Shown: positions 15,771 through 24,640 of the stretch, one piece after another
How the letters are laid out: every line of letters begins with the position of its first letter
How positions within the stretch are numbered: the first letter of the stretch is position 1
DNA from: Gammaproteobacteria bacterium
GTDB taxonomy: Bacteria > Pseudomonadota > Gammaproteobacteria > GCF-002020875
NCBI GenBank assembly: GCA_013349825.1
Contig: DUYW01000016.1
Span: 1-35,908, forward strand
Direction of reading: 5' to 3'
DNA: 35,908 nt
Program-made: the position numbers and the translations under genes
Notes under the pieces: generated by a model
What the model was told of the DNA's origin: nothing
The model's input: only the letters and a program-made list of their open reading frames with translations
The model's database searches: none

Positions 15771-17855
15771 ATGGATCTAGAACAACTGAAACGAATTATT
15801 ACCCAGGCGCTTGGTGCGCCTCTGATGTTGGTGATGATTATGGCGATGTTGATCATCCCCTTGGCGCCTTGGGCGCTGGATATCTTTTTTACCTTTAATA
15901 TCGCGTTGGCACTGATTGTTTTGATGACAGCGGTCTATGCGATGCGACCGCTCGACTTTTCTGTCTTTCCAACCATTATTTTAATCTCCACCTTGATGCG
16001 GCTGGCGCTCAATGTCGCCTCTACCCGCGTCATTCTGATGGAGGGTCACAGTGGAGGAGCAGCTGCAGGTAATGTAATTGAGGCCTTTGGCAGCTTCGTG
16101 ATTGGTGGTAATTTTGCGGTGGGGTTGGTGGTCTTCATGATTCTGGTGATTATTAACTTTGTAGTAATTACCAAGGGTGCGGGGCGTGTCTCGGAGGTGA
16201 GTGCCCGCTTTACCCTGGATGCGATGCCGGGTAAACAGATGGCGATTGATGCGGATCTCAATTCCGGGTTGATCGATCAGGATGAGGCGAAGCAGCGTCG
16301 GGTTGATGTTGCCAGGGAGGCCGAGTTTTATGGCTCGATGGATGGTGCCAGTAAGTTTGTGCGAGGGGATGCGGTTGCTGGAATCCTGATCCTCTTTATC
16401 AATATTGTGGGTGGTTTCATTATCGGTATGGCACAACATGATCTGAGTGCGGCACAGGCGGCAGAGAACTACATTGTCTTGACCGTTGGAGATGGTCTGG
16501 TTGCGCAGATTCCGGCATTGGTGCTCTCGACGGCAACGGCCATTGTGGTGACGCGTGTCTCTGATGCGTCAGACCTGGGCGGGCAAATTTTTGGCCAGCT
16601 ATTTGCAAAGCCACAAACGTTGATAGTTGCAGCCAGTATTATTGGACTGTTGGGTATCATTCCGGGTATGCCCAACTTTGCCTTCCTGACGCTGGCCTCA
16701 ATCCTGGGTGGTGCGGCTTATATGATCTCCATGAAAAACCAGGAGCAGAAGGTGGAGGAGGCCGCAGCAACTGAAGTGGCTGCGGATGAGATGGAGGTGC
16801 CGCGTGAGAGAGATGTCGGTTGGGATGATGTAGAGACGGTCGATCCATTGACGCTGGAGGTTGGTTACCGACTGATTCCAATGGTTGATACCAACCAGGG
16901 AGGGGAGTTGATTGATCGTATTAAAGGGATTCGGAGAAAACTCTCGAAAGAGCTGGGTTTTTTGGTGCATGCTGTGCATATCAAAGATAATCTGGACTTG
17001 GTTCCAACAGCCTATCGTGTGCAGTTGATGGGAGTCCCTGTGGGTGAGGGGGAATTGGTTCCAGATCACTATCTGGCAATCAACCCAGGGCAGGTTTTTG
17101 GTGAGCTTGAGGGGAAGCAGACCAAAGATCCCACCTTTGGAATGGATGCAGTCTGGATTGATAGTGATCACCAAGAGCATGCGCAGTCGATGGGGTATAC
17201 CGTAGTGGATGCCAGTACGGTTGTGGCAACACATCTGAGTGATATTGTACGTAGCCATGCCAGCGAATTGATTGGGGTGGATGAGGTGAAGGAGCTGTTG
17301 GAGCGCCTTTCAGAGAGTGCGCCGAAACTGGTCGAAGATCTGGTGCCGAAAACTGTAGAGTGGGTGGTTGTGCTCAAGGTATTGCAGAATTTGCTGGAGG
17401 AGGCAGTCTCTATTCGCGACATGCGCACAATTGCTGAAACTTTGGCTGAGCATGCGCCAAAAGGTCAAGATCCTGACGCTTTGACAATGGCGGTACGAAA
17501 TGCCCTGGGGCGCTCTATCGTGCAGGAGCTTGCAGGTATTGCTGGTGAACTGCCTGTAATCACTTTGGACCCTAACCTGGAACAGATATTGCATCAGTCG
17601 GTTCAGGGTGGTGGAACAGGGGGTTCCGCACTAGAACCTGGATTGGCAGAACAGATGAATCAATCGTTATTGGATGCGGTACAGCAACAAGAGGTCGAAG
17701 GGCAGCCAGCAGTATTATTGGTCGCGCCAACGATTCGTCGTCTACTTGCGCGGATGTTCCGTCACTCCCTGCCAGACTTGACAGTACTCTCTTATACAGA
17801 GGTGCCGGATGATCGCTCAATTCGTATGGTTGCGAATGTGGGTGGTCAAGGTTAA
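15771..17855 (+). CDS. flhA: Flagellar export-gate protein FlhA
   Basis: A 694-residue protein, the usual family size. The N-terminal half holds about eight membrane helices. The FHIPEP family signature reads EVSARFTLDAMPGKQMAIDA. The C-terminal cytoplasmic domain (about 350-694) forms the nonameric ring that docks chaperone-substrate complexes. The start lies 29 bases after flhB with a poor ribosome site, but the N-terminal sequence is family-like. flhF follows 38 bases later. Confidence 0.97.
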   Translation: MDLEQLKRIITQALGAPLMLVMIMAMLIIPLAPWALDIFFTFNIALALIVLMTAVYAMRPLDFSVFPTIILISTLMRLALNVASTRVILMEGHSGGAAAGNVIEAFGSFVIGGNFAVGLVVFMILVIINFVVITKGAGRVSEVSARFTLDAMPGKQMAIDADLNSGLIDQDEAKQRRVDVAREAEFYGSMDGASKFVRGDAVAGILILFINIVGGFIIGMAQHDLSAAQAAENYIVLTVGDGLVAQIPALVLSTATAIVVTRVSDASDLGGQIFGQLFAKPQTLIVAASIIGLLGIIPGMPNFAFLTLASILGGAAYMISMKNQEQKVEEAAATEVAADEMEVPRERDVGWDDVETVDPLTLEVGYRLIPMVDTNQGGELIDRIKGIRRKLSKELGFLVHAVHIKDNLDLVPTAYRVQLMGVPVGEGELVPDHYLAINPGQVFGELEGKQTKDPTFGMDAVWIDSDHQEHAQSMGYTVVDASTVVATHLSDIVRSHASELIGVDEVKELLERLSESAPKLVEDLVPKTVEWVVVLKVLQNLLEEAVSIRDMRTIAETLAEHAPKGQDPDALTMAVRNALGRSIVQELAGIAGELPVITLDPNLEQILHQSVQGGGTGGSALEPGLAEQMNQSLLDAVQQQEVEGQPAVLLVAPTIRRLLARMFRHSLPDLTVLSYTEVPDDRSIRMVANVGGQG

Positions 17856-17893
17856 TTACAAATTAATATAGAGTAGAAAGAGATTCATAACTC

Positions 17894-19105
17894 ATGAAGA
17901 TGCGTCGTTTTTTTGCCCCTTCTATGTCCCAGGCCTTGAGGCAGGTGCGACGGGAACAGGGTAGCTCAGCAGTGATACTTTCTCAGCGTAAAGTTGAGGG
18001 TGGTGTTGAGGTAGTGGCTGCCGTTGACCCGGATATGTTGGAGGTTGAGGCCGCTACAGAAGAGCGTAAGGCAGAGCACCATACCCGCTTTAAGCAGCGC
18101 CCGACTGAACTCAAATTTGCTGCAGATGCAGCGGTTACCCCGGCTGCAGTTGGCTCGCCAACGATGAAGGGTTCTAACGAGTTGACAGAGATGCGCCGCG
18201 AAATGCAGCAGATGCGTACCATGATGGAGCAGCATCTCTCTCTGGTGAAGTCAGTTTCACCGATTGAAGGAGAGCCACAGCAGCATTGGCTGAATGAAAG
18301 GTTGGCTGAGTTGGGTATTGCTTCCGATATCTGTGAGCAAATTTGGGATGCAGTGAAGTCTGAAGATTCAGATAACCATTGGTCGCACGCGCTGAACTGG
18401 CTGGAAACTGAGTTGCCGATGGGGGATGATCAGGTGCTGCAACAAGGTGGAGTGATCGCACTGGTAGGGCCTACAGGTGTGGGTAAGACCACAACGGCAG
18501 CCAAATTGGCAGCCCGCTATGCCTTGCGTAACGGAACCAGTCGAGTTGCTCTGGTGACAACAGATGCCTTTCGGATCGGTGCGCAAGAGCAGTTACGTGC
18601 CTTTGGGGCGCTGATTGGTGTTTCAGTATACGCAGTGAATGAGATCGAAGATCTTCATCAGACACTTGAAGCGATTCAGGACCGTGATCTGGTGATTATC
18701 GATACTGCGGGCTTGAGTCAGCGAGATATGCAGTTGCTGGAGCAGTTGGCAGTGCTGCGTACAGGGGAGATCAAAATAGACCCTTATTTGGTGGTTTCTG
18801 CAACCACACAGGAGCAGGCGCTGGATGAGACTGTTGCTGTTTTTAACCGTATTGAGTTGAAAGGGGCGATTCTCTCCAAACTGGATGAAGGTGGGGAGCT
18901 GGGTGCTGCAGTCAGTGTTTTGTTGCGTCATCGACTGCCATTACTTTACCTGGGGAATGGACAACGGGTCCCTGAGGATCTGCAGGTAGCCAGAGGACGC
19001 GAACTGGTCGATCAACTGGTCTCTCAAAAACGTAATGAGAAAGAACGCCTCACCCTGCTACAGGGTGGGTTGCAGCACTCAAACAGAACTCAGGTAACAG
19101 GATAG
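17894..19105 (+). CDS. flhF: Flagellar SRP-like GTPase FlhF
   Basis: A 403-residue SRP-type GTPase that sets the polar position of the flagellum. It has a basic N-terminus (MKMRRFFAPSMSQALRQVR), a variable middle region and the NG domain: G1 loop GPTGVGKTT at 192-200, a DAFRIGAQEQL segment, G3 DTAGLSQRD near 270 and G4 SKLDEG near 328. SKLD replaces the TKLD of SRP54. The order flhA-flhF-fleN is standard for polar-flagellated gammaproteobacteria and implies a polar flagellum. Confidence 0.96.
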   Translation: MKMRRFFAPSMSQALRQVRREQGSSAVILSQRKVEGGVEVVAAVDPDMLEVEAATEERKAEHHTRFKQRPTELKFAADAAVTPAAVGSPTMKGSNELTEMRREMQQMRTMMEQHLSLVKSVSPIEGEPQQHWLNERLAELGIASDICEQIWDAVKSEDSDNHWSHALNWLETELPMGDDQVLQQGGVIALVGPTGVGKTTTAAKLAARYALRNGTSRVALVTTDAFRIGAQEQLRAFGALIGVSVYAVNEIEDLHQTLEAIQDRDLVIIDTAGLSQRDMQLLEQLAVLRTGEIKIDPYLVVSATTQEQALDETVAVFNRIELKGAILSKLDEGGELGAAVSVLLRHRLPLLYLGNGQRVPEDLQVARGRELVDQLVSQKRNEKERLTLLQGGLQHSNRTQVTG

Positions 19106-19109
19106 TACT

Positions 19110-19964
19110 ATGGTAGATCAGGCAGAGGGAATCAGAAGAATGAGAGGACAACAGAAGCCGGTCAAAGTGATTGCGGTCACCAGTGGAAAGGGAGGGGTTG
19201 GCAAGACCAATGTGTCTGTCAATCTCTCGATATCACTTGCCAAGAAAGGGCATAAAGTGGTGTTGATGGATGCAGATCTTGGATTGGCAAATGTGGATGT
19301 CATGTTAGGTTTACACTCTAAATTCAATATCTCTCATGTACTGAATGGTGAAAAAAATCTGGATGAAATCCTTCTGCAGGGTCCTTCCGGTATACAGGTC
19401 ATTCCGGCAACATCAGGCGTTAAACGGATGGCTGAATTGACCCCGGTTGAAAATGCCGGGTTGATTCGTGCCTTTGGCGAGCTTGAATACCCGGTTGATA
19501 CCATGATTGTTGATGTGGCTGCAGGTATTTCTGATAGTGTGGTCAGCTTTGGTCGGGCAGCACATGAGGTGGTTGTGGTTGTCTGTGATGAGCCTTCTTC
19601 TATTACCGATGCCTATGCACTGATTAAGGTGTTGAGTCGTGAGTATAGTGTTGAACGGTTCCATATCCTCTCCAATATGGTTGAGAGTGAGGCGCATGGA
19701 AGAATTCTCTATAAAAAACTTTCCTTAGTGGCTGAACGTTTTCTGGATGTTACACTCGACTATTTGGGAACGGTACCTTTTGATCAGGCATTGCGTCGGG
19801 CTATTCAGAAACAAAATGCAGTGTGTGATATGGATCCAAACAGCCCTTCAGCAAAAGCGTTCCGTCGCATTGCTGCAGGCATAGAGCGCTGGCCAAAACC
19901 CAGTCGGGCCGGAGGGTATCTTGAATTTTTTGTTGAGCGACTTTTGCAGAGTGAAGTAGGGTAA
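19110..19964 (+). CDS. fleN: MinD-like ATPase FleN (FlhG), flagellar number regulator
   Basis: A 284-residue MinD/ParA-superfamily ATPase. Deviant Walker A is SGKGGVGKTN (residues 25-34, K27 and K32), and LMDADLGLANVDVMLGL follows. The central DVAAGIS replaces the more common DTGAGI. In Pseudomonas and Vibrio, FleN limits the cell to one polar flagellum by antagonising FleQ and acting with FlhF. An AGGA site precedes the ATG. The distinct ParA-like protein at 3305 lacks the DADLGLANVD signature. Confidence 0.95.
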   Translation: MVDQAEGIRRMRGQQKPVKVIAVTSGKGGVGKTNVSVNLSISLAKKGHKVVLMDADLGLANVDVMLGLHSKFNISHVLNGEKNLDEILLQGPSGIQVIPATSGVKRMAELTPVENAGLIRAFGELEYPVDTMIVDVAAGISDSVVSFGRAAHEVVVVVCDEPSSITDAYALIKVLSREYSVERFHILSNMVESEAHGRILYKKLSLVAERFLDVTLDYLGTVPFDQALRRAIQKQNAVCDMDPNSPSAKAFRRIAAGIERWPKPSRAGGYLEFFVERLLQSEVG

Positions 19965-19971
19965 GTTAAAC

Positions 19972-20688
19972 GTGAAGGGACATGCAGCATATGCAACGGT
20001 ACAGAAAGGAGGCGTCGAGCAACAGCTCGAAGAGCATCTGCCGTTAGTCAAAAGGCTGGCTCACCATCTTTCAGCACGTCTACCCTCATCGGTACAGATT
20101 GATGACCTGTTTCAGGCCGGTATGATCGGCCTGCTTGAGGCGCTCAATAAATATGATGCCTCCCAGGGGGCGCAATTTACCACCTATGCATCGATTCGAA
20201 TACGGGGTGCAATGCTGGATGAACTACGTCGGGGGGATTGGGCGCCTCGCTCAGTACATCGCAAGAGCCGGGATGCAATGGGAGCATTGAGTCGTCTGGA
20301 ACAGCAGGGGCGCGGGACCTCTGATCAGGAGATTGCTGACGAGATGGGGGTTTCGGTTGAGGAGTACAGCAAGATTGTGCGCGACTCCAATATGACCTGT
20401 TTTTACTCCATTGATCTGTTGGATGAAGAGACTCCTGGGGGCAGTAACATTGAAGATGGCCGCTTGGGGCCGCTTGAAATGCTCTCTGACGTGGGTTTCA
20501 GGGATACCTTAGCTAAAGAGATAGGGCGACTGCCCGATAGAGAGAAGATGATGATGGCCCTCTATTATCAGGAGGACCTCAACCTGAGAGAGATAGGAGA
20601 GGTCATGGGAGTGAGTGAATCAAGAGTTTCGCAAATACATGGACAGGCAATGATGCGATTGCGGTCAAGAATGAAGGATTGGGTGTAG
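19972..20688 (+). CDS. fliA: Flagellar sigma factor FliA (sigma-28)
   Basis: A 238-residue sigma factor for late flagellar and chemotaxis genes. Region 2 is at about 20-90 ([22 protein letters not shown] and [21 protein letters not shown]), region 3 in the middle, and region 4 near the C-terminus ([20 protein letters not shown]). The only start in frame is GTG at 19972, seven bases after fleN. FlgM, the anti-sigma factor, is not in the window. I searched the gaps before che genes by eye for TAAAG-type sites and found no convincing match. Confidence 0.96.
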   Translation: MKGHAAYATVQKGGVEQQLEEHLPLVKRLAHHLSARLPSSVQIDDLFQAGMIGLLEALNKYDASQGAQFTTYASIRIRGAMLDELRRGDWAPRSVHRKSRDAMGALSRLEQQGRGTSDQEIADEMGVSVEEYSKIVRDSNMTCFYSIDLLDEETPGGSNIEDGRLGPLEMLSDVGFRDTLAKEIGRLPDREKMMMALYYQEDLNLREIGEVMGVSESRVSQIHGQAMMRLRSRMKDWV

Positions 20689-20692
20689 CGCT

Positions 20693-21085
20693 ATGGATAA
20701 AGGAATGAGAATTCTGGTTGTAGATGATTTTGTAACCATGCGTAGAATTGTAAAAAATCTGTTGGGAGAGCTGGGTTTTAAGAATCTTGATGAGGCCGAT
20801 GATGGAAGAACGGCGTTACCCATTCTTCAGCAGGGAGGCGTCGATTTTCTGGTAACGGATTGGAACATGCCGGGAATGACGGGGCTGGATTTGGTGAAGG
20901 CGGTTCGTGCAGACCCCAAACTCAAAAATACCCCGGTTTTGATGGTAACCGCCGAGGCGAAAAAAGCACAGATTATCGAGGCAGCCAAAGCGGGTATTAA
21001 TGGGTATGTAGTAAAACCCTTTACTGCAGGTACGCTCAATCAGAAGATTGAAAAAATCTTTGAACGTATCGATCAAAAGAGATAG
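20693..21085 (+). CDS. cheY: Chemotaxis response regulator CheY (second copy, motor type)
   Basis: A 130-residue receiver with D11/D12, phospho-acceptor D56 in [15 protein letters not shown]86, Y105 and K108, all as in E. coli CheY. The [14 protein letters not shown] and [20 protein letters not shown] segments mark it as the main flagellar CheY. It would bind the FliM N-terminus when phosphorylated and is dephosphorylated by CheZ, encoded 21 bases downstream. It starts four bases after the fliA stop. Confidence 0.97.
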   Translation: MDKGMRILVVDDFVTMRRIVKNLLGELGFKNLDEADDGRTALPILQQGGVDFLVTDWNMPGMTGLDLVKAVRADPKLKNTPVLMVTAEAKKAQIIEAAKAGINGYVVKPFTAGTLNQKIEKIFERIDQKR

Positions 21086-21106
21086 AAAGTCAGGAGCAGA
21101 ACGGCT

Positions 21107-21826
21107 ATGGGGGATGTAAAACCATTGATTTCACTGGATCAGGCGCGTGAGTTGGTTCTGGCGTTAGAGCACAATGATGTGGCTGCAGCCAATGAGCAAG
21201 TTGAGTCACTGCTAGAGCTGAAAGATAACCCGATTTACCAACAAGTGGGTGTGTTGACCCGTGAACTGCATGATACGGTATCCCAGTTTAAAGAGGACCT
21301 GGGCACCTCGGGTGTGACCGGTCAGGAGATTACAGATATCCGTGCACGGCTTCACCATGTGATTGAATTAATGGAGAGTGCAGCCAATGAGAGCCTGGCT
21401 GCGGTAGAAGAGAGTGTTCCATTGGCTAAGGGGATTATCGATGGTGCCGATAAGATAGCAGAAGGGTGGGACCGTTTCCGCAATAGAGAGTTGGATGTGG
21501 AACAGTTTCGTGAATTAAGTGATGACATTACTGAATTTATGTCGATTGCAGCGGGCAACTCAGAAAGACTCCATTTACGCCTCAATGAAGTGATGATGGC
21601 GCAGAGTTTTCAGGATCTGAGTGGTCAGATTATCCACCGGGTGGTTGATGTAATCGGTCGGGTAGAGGATAGTCTGATTGAGTTGGTGCGTCTTTCCGGT
21701 CAGGAAGAGGAAGAAACCCGCTCAGAAGGTGATGCACATGGGCCTGTTGTGCCGGGACTTAAACAGAGTGATGTTGTTAAAAGTCAGGATGAGGTAGATG
21801 ATCTGCTCTCTAGCCTGGGATTTTGA
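21107..21826 (+). CDS. cheZ: CheY-P phosphatase CheZ
   Basis: A 239-residue helical protein. The catalytic helix reads MMAQSFQDLSGQIIHRVV, with D170 and Q174 in the DxxxQ arrangement. The C-terminal peptide QDEVDDLLSSLGF is the CheY-P docking helix. The middle part is a long coiled hairpin. CheZ ends the CheY signal. AGGAG sits nine bases before the ATG, and cheA follows 15 bases later. Confidence 0.97.
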   Translation: MGDVKPLISLDQARELVLALEHNDVAAANEQVESLLELKDNPIYQQVGVLTRELHDTVSQFKEDLGTSGVTGQEITDIRARLHHVIELMESAANESLAAVEESVPLAKGIIDGADKIAEGWDRFRNRELDVEQFRELSDDITEFMSIAAGNSERLHLRLNEVMMAQSFQDLSGQIIHRVVDVIGRVEDSLIELVRLSGQEEEETRSEGDAHGPVVPGLKQSDVVKSQDEVDDLLSSLGF

Positions 21827-21841
21827 TGTAGAGGAAAACAG

Positions 21842-23893
21842 ATGGCATTTGACCCTAACAGCGAGATTTTTCATGACTTCCTACAGGAGGCTGGAGAGCT
21901 ACTGGAGGGGCTGAATGAACAGTTGGTTGATCTTGAAAGTAATCCAGATGATTCCGAAGCTCTGAATGCTGTATTTCGGGCATTCCATACCATCAAGGGT
22001 GGGGCCGGATTTCTTGAGCTGAGTGCGATTGTAGAGCTGTGTCACCGATCAGAAGACCTGTTTGGAAAGATTCGTGAGGGACAACTTCAGCTAACACAAG
22101 AGGTCATGGACCCGGTGTTGGCCGCAGTGGATGAACTCAATACCATGTTTGAGGCCCTGCAGGAAGGGGTTGAACCGGCCTCCGCTCCGGCTGAAGTTCT
22201 CCAGCAGCTTGAGGCAATGCTCCATGGAGGGGGTGCGGAGGCAGCACCCGTAGAGGTGGTTGCTGAACCAGAACCTGTGGTTACAGAAACGGTTTCCCAC
22301 TCTGCGGAGGATGGTGATGACGATATTACAGACGATGAGTTTGAAGCACTGCTTGATCAGCTGGATGATTCTTCGGAAGGGGATGATTTAAGCAGTTCAG
22401 CAGGTTTTGTAACCGATGTACTGCTCGGTGGTGATCCAAATGACGATATTACCGATGATGAGTTTGATCTGCTTCTGGATGCACTAGACGGAGAGGATAG
22501 TCCGGGTGATGTACCACAAGCAGTAGCATCAGCAACCCCGTCCCCTGTAGAGGATCAGGTGGAACAGGTTGTTTCTCAGCAGGCTCCATCTGTTGATACA
22601 GCAGTGACCGCGACCAAAAAGGCTGCAGTTAAACAGGAGTCTCCAGTCGTACCTTCGAAGAAAGGGGGGCATGCTTCAAAAGTTGAGTCCAGTGTACGGG
22701 TAGATACGCGTCGTTTGGATGACGTGATGAATATGGTGGGTGAGCTGGTACTCATCCGTAACCGTTTTGATAATTTGAAACAGTCGATCTCTTCTGAGAT
22801 TGTGGACCGGACTATATCAGACCTCAACCTGCTGACAACAGATATTCAAGAGGTGGTGATGCGTTTGCGTATGCAGCCTGTACGCAAGGTATTTAGTCGT
22901 TTTCCTCGAGTGGTACGTGATCTGGCCAAAAAATTGGGGCGTAAAGTTAAGTTACAACTGGTCGGTGAAGAGACTGAAGTTGATAAAAACCTGGTAGAAG
23001 AGTTAGCGGACCCCTTGATTCACCTGATTCGAAATGCAGTTGATCATGGAATTGAGACTCCCGATGTGCGTCTTGCGCATGGTAAGCCTGCTGAGGGTAC
23101 TGTAGTGCTCTCTGCTGAGCAGGAGGGTGATCATATTCTGTTGACAATTAAGGATGATGGGGCAGGAATGAATCCTGAAACCTTGCGTCATCTGGCGGTT
23201 AAACGGGGGATGATGGATCATGAGACTGCAATGCAGCTATCCAATCGTGCGCTCTTCAGCCTGATTTTTGAACCGGGGTTCTCAACCAAGAAAGAGATTT
23301 CAGATGTCTCTGGTCGTGGTGTAGGGATGGATGTGGTCAAGACCCATATCAGTCAGCTCAATGGCCAAGTTGAGATTGACTCTGAAGTTGGTGGGGGAAC
23401 AACCATCTCTATTCAGGTGCCGCTCACCCTGGCCATTATGCCGACCCTGATGGTGCTTGTCGGCAACCAGAATTATGCGATTCCATTACCCGGTATTATG
23501 GAGTTGTTTGAGCGAAGTTTAGTTGAAGTTGGAAAGGTGGGGGGGCGTGAAGTGGTCCGTCTTAGAGATCGAACCTATCCGCTGATTTATGCCTCTCAAT
23601 TACTGGATGAACCCCGGATTCAATCCGCTGATCAACGGGTTTTAGTCATTGAGTTGACGGGGCACTCATTAGCACTGGTGGTAGATCAGGTAATTGGTCA
23701 GGAGGAGGTTGTGATTAAGCCGCTGGGCTCCTTGTTAAGAGGTATGCCGGGGTATTCCGGGGCAACGATTACCGGTGATGGCAGTGTGGCAATGATTCTT
23801 GATATTGCCGGGATGATCAGTAAGAAGATGGGGAATGAGTTTCTTGCATATGGAGATCTTGGCGAGGCGAAGGGTGAGGGGATGGCGGCATGA
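21842..23893 (+). CDS. cheA: Chemotaxis histidine kinase CheA (second copy)
   Basis: A 683-residue CheA in the main flagellar operon. P1 carries H49 in RAFHTIKGGAGFLEL. The region 130-285 between P1 and P3 shows no folded P2 domain. It is acidic and contains two copies of a DDITDDEF-x2-LLD-x-LD element at 159-175 and 201-217, then a Pro/Ala/Val linker. P3 begins near 285 (VRVDTRRLDDVMNMVGELVL). P4 has HLIRNAVDHG at 394-403, DDGAGMN and GRGVGMDVV. P5 begins at LAIMPTLMVLVG. The repeats resemble the CheY-docking peptides of FliM and CheZ and may replace P2. Its stop overlaps the cheW start. Confidence 0.96.
   Translation: MAFDPNSEIFHDFLQEAGELLEGLNEQLVDLESNPDDSEALNAVFRAFHTIKGGAGFLELSAIVELCHRSEDLFGKIREGQLQLTQEVMDPVLAAVDELNTMFEALQEGVEPASAPAEVLQQLEAMLHGGGAEAAPVEVVAEPEPVVTETVSHSAEDGDDDITDDEFEALLDQLDDSSEGDDLSSSAGFVTDVLLGGDPNDDITDDEFDLLLDALDGEDSPGDVPQAVASATPSPVEDQVEQVVSQQAPSVDTAVTATKKAAVKQESPVVPSKKGGHASKVESSVRVDTRRLDDVMNMVGELVLIRNRFDNLKQSISSEIVDRTISDLNLLTTDIQEVVMRLRMQPVRKVFSRFPRVVRDLAKKLGRKVKLQLVGEETEVDKNLVEELADPLIHLIRNAVDHGIETPDVRLAHGKPAEGTVVLSAEQEGDHILLTIKDDGAGMNPETLRHLAVKRGMMDHETAMQLSNRALFSLIFEPGFSTKKEISDVSGRGVGMDVVKTHISQLNGQVEIDSEVGGGTTISIQVPLTLAIMPTLMVLVGNQNYAIPLPGIMELFERSLVEVGKVGGREVVRLRDRTYPLIYASQLLDEPRIQSADQRVLVIELTGHSLALVVDQVIGQEEVVIKPLGSLLRGMPGYSGATITGDGSVAMILDIAGMISKKMGNEFLAYGDLGEAKGEGMAA
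22319..22492 (+). repeat. Duplicated acidic peptide element in the second CheA
   Basis: Two 17-residue coding copies lie at about 22319-22369 and 22442-22492 and read DDITDDEFEALLDQLD and DDITDDEFDLLLDALDG. They are separated by about 25 residues of acidic linker. Their DNA differs at several codons, so the copies are not recent, and conservation at the protein level suggests selection. Confidence 0.8.
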
Positions 23894-24348
23894 ATACGCT
23901 TCCACAAGATGACCGGTTCATCACCTTTACCTTGAATAGCGAGATCTATGCAATTGAAGTTCTTAAAATTCAGGAGGTTATCTATATTCCAGAGATAACG
24001 CGTGTTCCCGGAGCACCCTCATTTGTGGTGGGTGTGATCAATCTTCGAGGTATCTTGCTCACCATTGTAGATACCTCCGTTGAGTTTGGTTTGATGCGTG
24101 ATGCAGATACTGAATACAGCAGAATTGTTGTTGTATCACTGGGTAGTGATGAACGGATTGGGTTACTGGTAGATGATGTTTCAGAGGTGGTCTCTCTGAA
24201 AATGGAAGATCGAGAGCCACTGCCTATGCTTGGGGGAGGGCGACTATCTCAGTATGCCTACCATATTATTCATTATGATGGTATTCCGGTGACCTTGTTG
24301 GATCTGGAGAGGATCGTAGAGACAGTCAATTGGAACTCTGCGGCATGA
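23890..24348 (+). CDS. cheW: CheW coupling protein (second of three)
   Basis: A 152-residue CheW consisting almost only of the CheW domain: FITFTLNSEIYAIEVLKIQEV, VPGAPSFVVGVINLRGILLT and LVDDVSEVV. The ATG overlaps the cheA stop (ATGA), so it is coupled to the second CheA. It differs from the other two CheW proteins: the coupling loop reads IQEVIYIPEITRVPGAP rather than VQEIKxWExPT, and the IVDTSVEF segment replaces (I/V)(I/V)D(L/M)RLRF. Confidence 0.94.
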   Translation: MNTLPQDDRFITFTLNSEIYAIEVLKIQEVIYIPEITRVPGAPSFVVGVINLRGILLTIVDTSVEFGLMRDADTEYSRIVVVSLGSDERIGLLVDDVSEVVSLKMEDREPLPMLGGGRLSQYAYHIIHYDGIPVTLLDLERIVETVNWNSAA

Positions 24349-24360
24349 GGAGGATAGATT

Positions 24361-24594
24361 ATGATCGATATTTCAATCAAAACACCGCCGGCACCTACAC
24401 CGCCACACCACGGTGGGGTCGATCCGGTTACTTCAGTGCCGCGCTCTCATCGGGTCGATGAGGCAGACCCTGAACGCAACCCAGAGAAAAAGCAGCGTAA
24501 ACGCCCACAAAAGAGGGGTGAGAATCGTGCCAAAAGAGATGAAGAAAAACAAACTCCTAATGATTCCAATCCCCATATTGACAACTACGCTTGA
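24361..24594 (+). CDS. Small basic, proline-rich protein of unknown function
   Basis: A 77-residue protein that I do not recognise. The N-terminal third is rich in Pro and His (PPAPTPPHHGG). The centre (about 31-62) is strongly charged and basic (EKKQRKRPQKRGENRAKRDE), and the C-terminus reads NPHIDNYA. It has no membrane helix or signal sequence and is probably disordered. GAGGAGG before the ATG is a strong ribosome site, and it lies 12 bases after cheW, so it is probably translated. An overlapping second frame (24413-24604) looks like a shadow. Confidence 0.6.
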   Translation: MIDISIKTPPAPTPPHHGGVDPVTSVPRSHRVDEADPERNPEKKQRKRPQKRGENRAKRDEEKQTPNDSNPHIDNYA

Positions 24595-24607
24595 TAGCGC
24601 TTAGTCT

Positions 24608-24635
24608 CTCCCTCTATAGAAAGAAAAAGAGGGGG
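24608..24635 (+). promoter_or_regulatory. Hairpin that masks the ribosome site of the third cheW
   Basis: CTCCCTCT (24608-24615) pairs with AGAGGGGG (24628-24635), with one G-U pair and a 12-base A-rich loop. The 3' arm is the Shine-Dalgarno sequence for the ATG at 24641. Such a fold could reduce translation or respond to temperature or a protein. No T tract follows, so it is not a normal terminator. Confidence 0.4.
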
Positions 24636-24640
24636 TATTG

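Noticed and set aside
16698..17258. A 186-residue antisense open frame within flhA
   Set aside because: It opposes the conserved FlhA C-terminal domain and has no recognisable domain.
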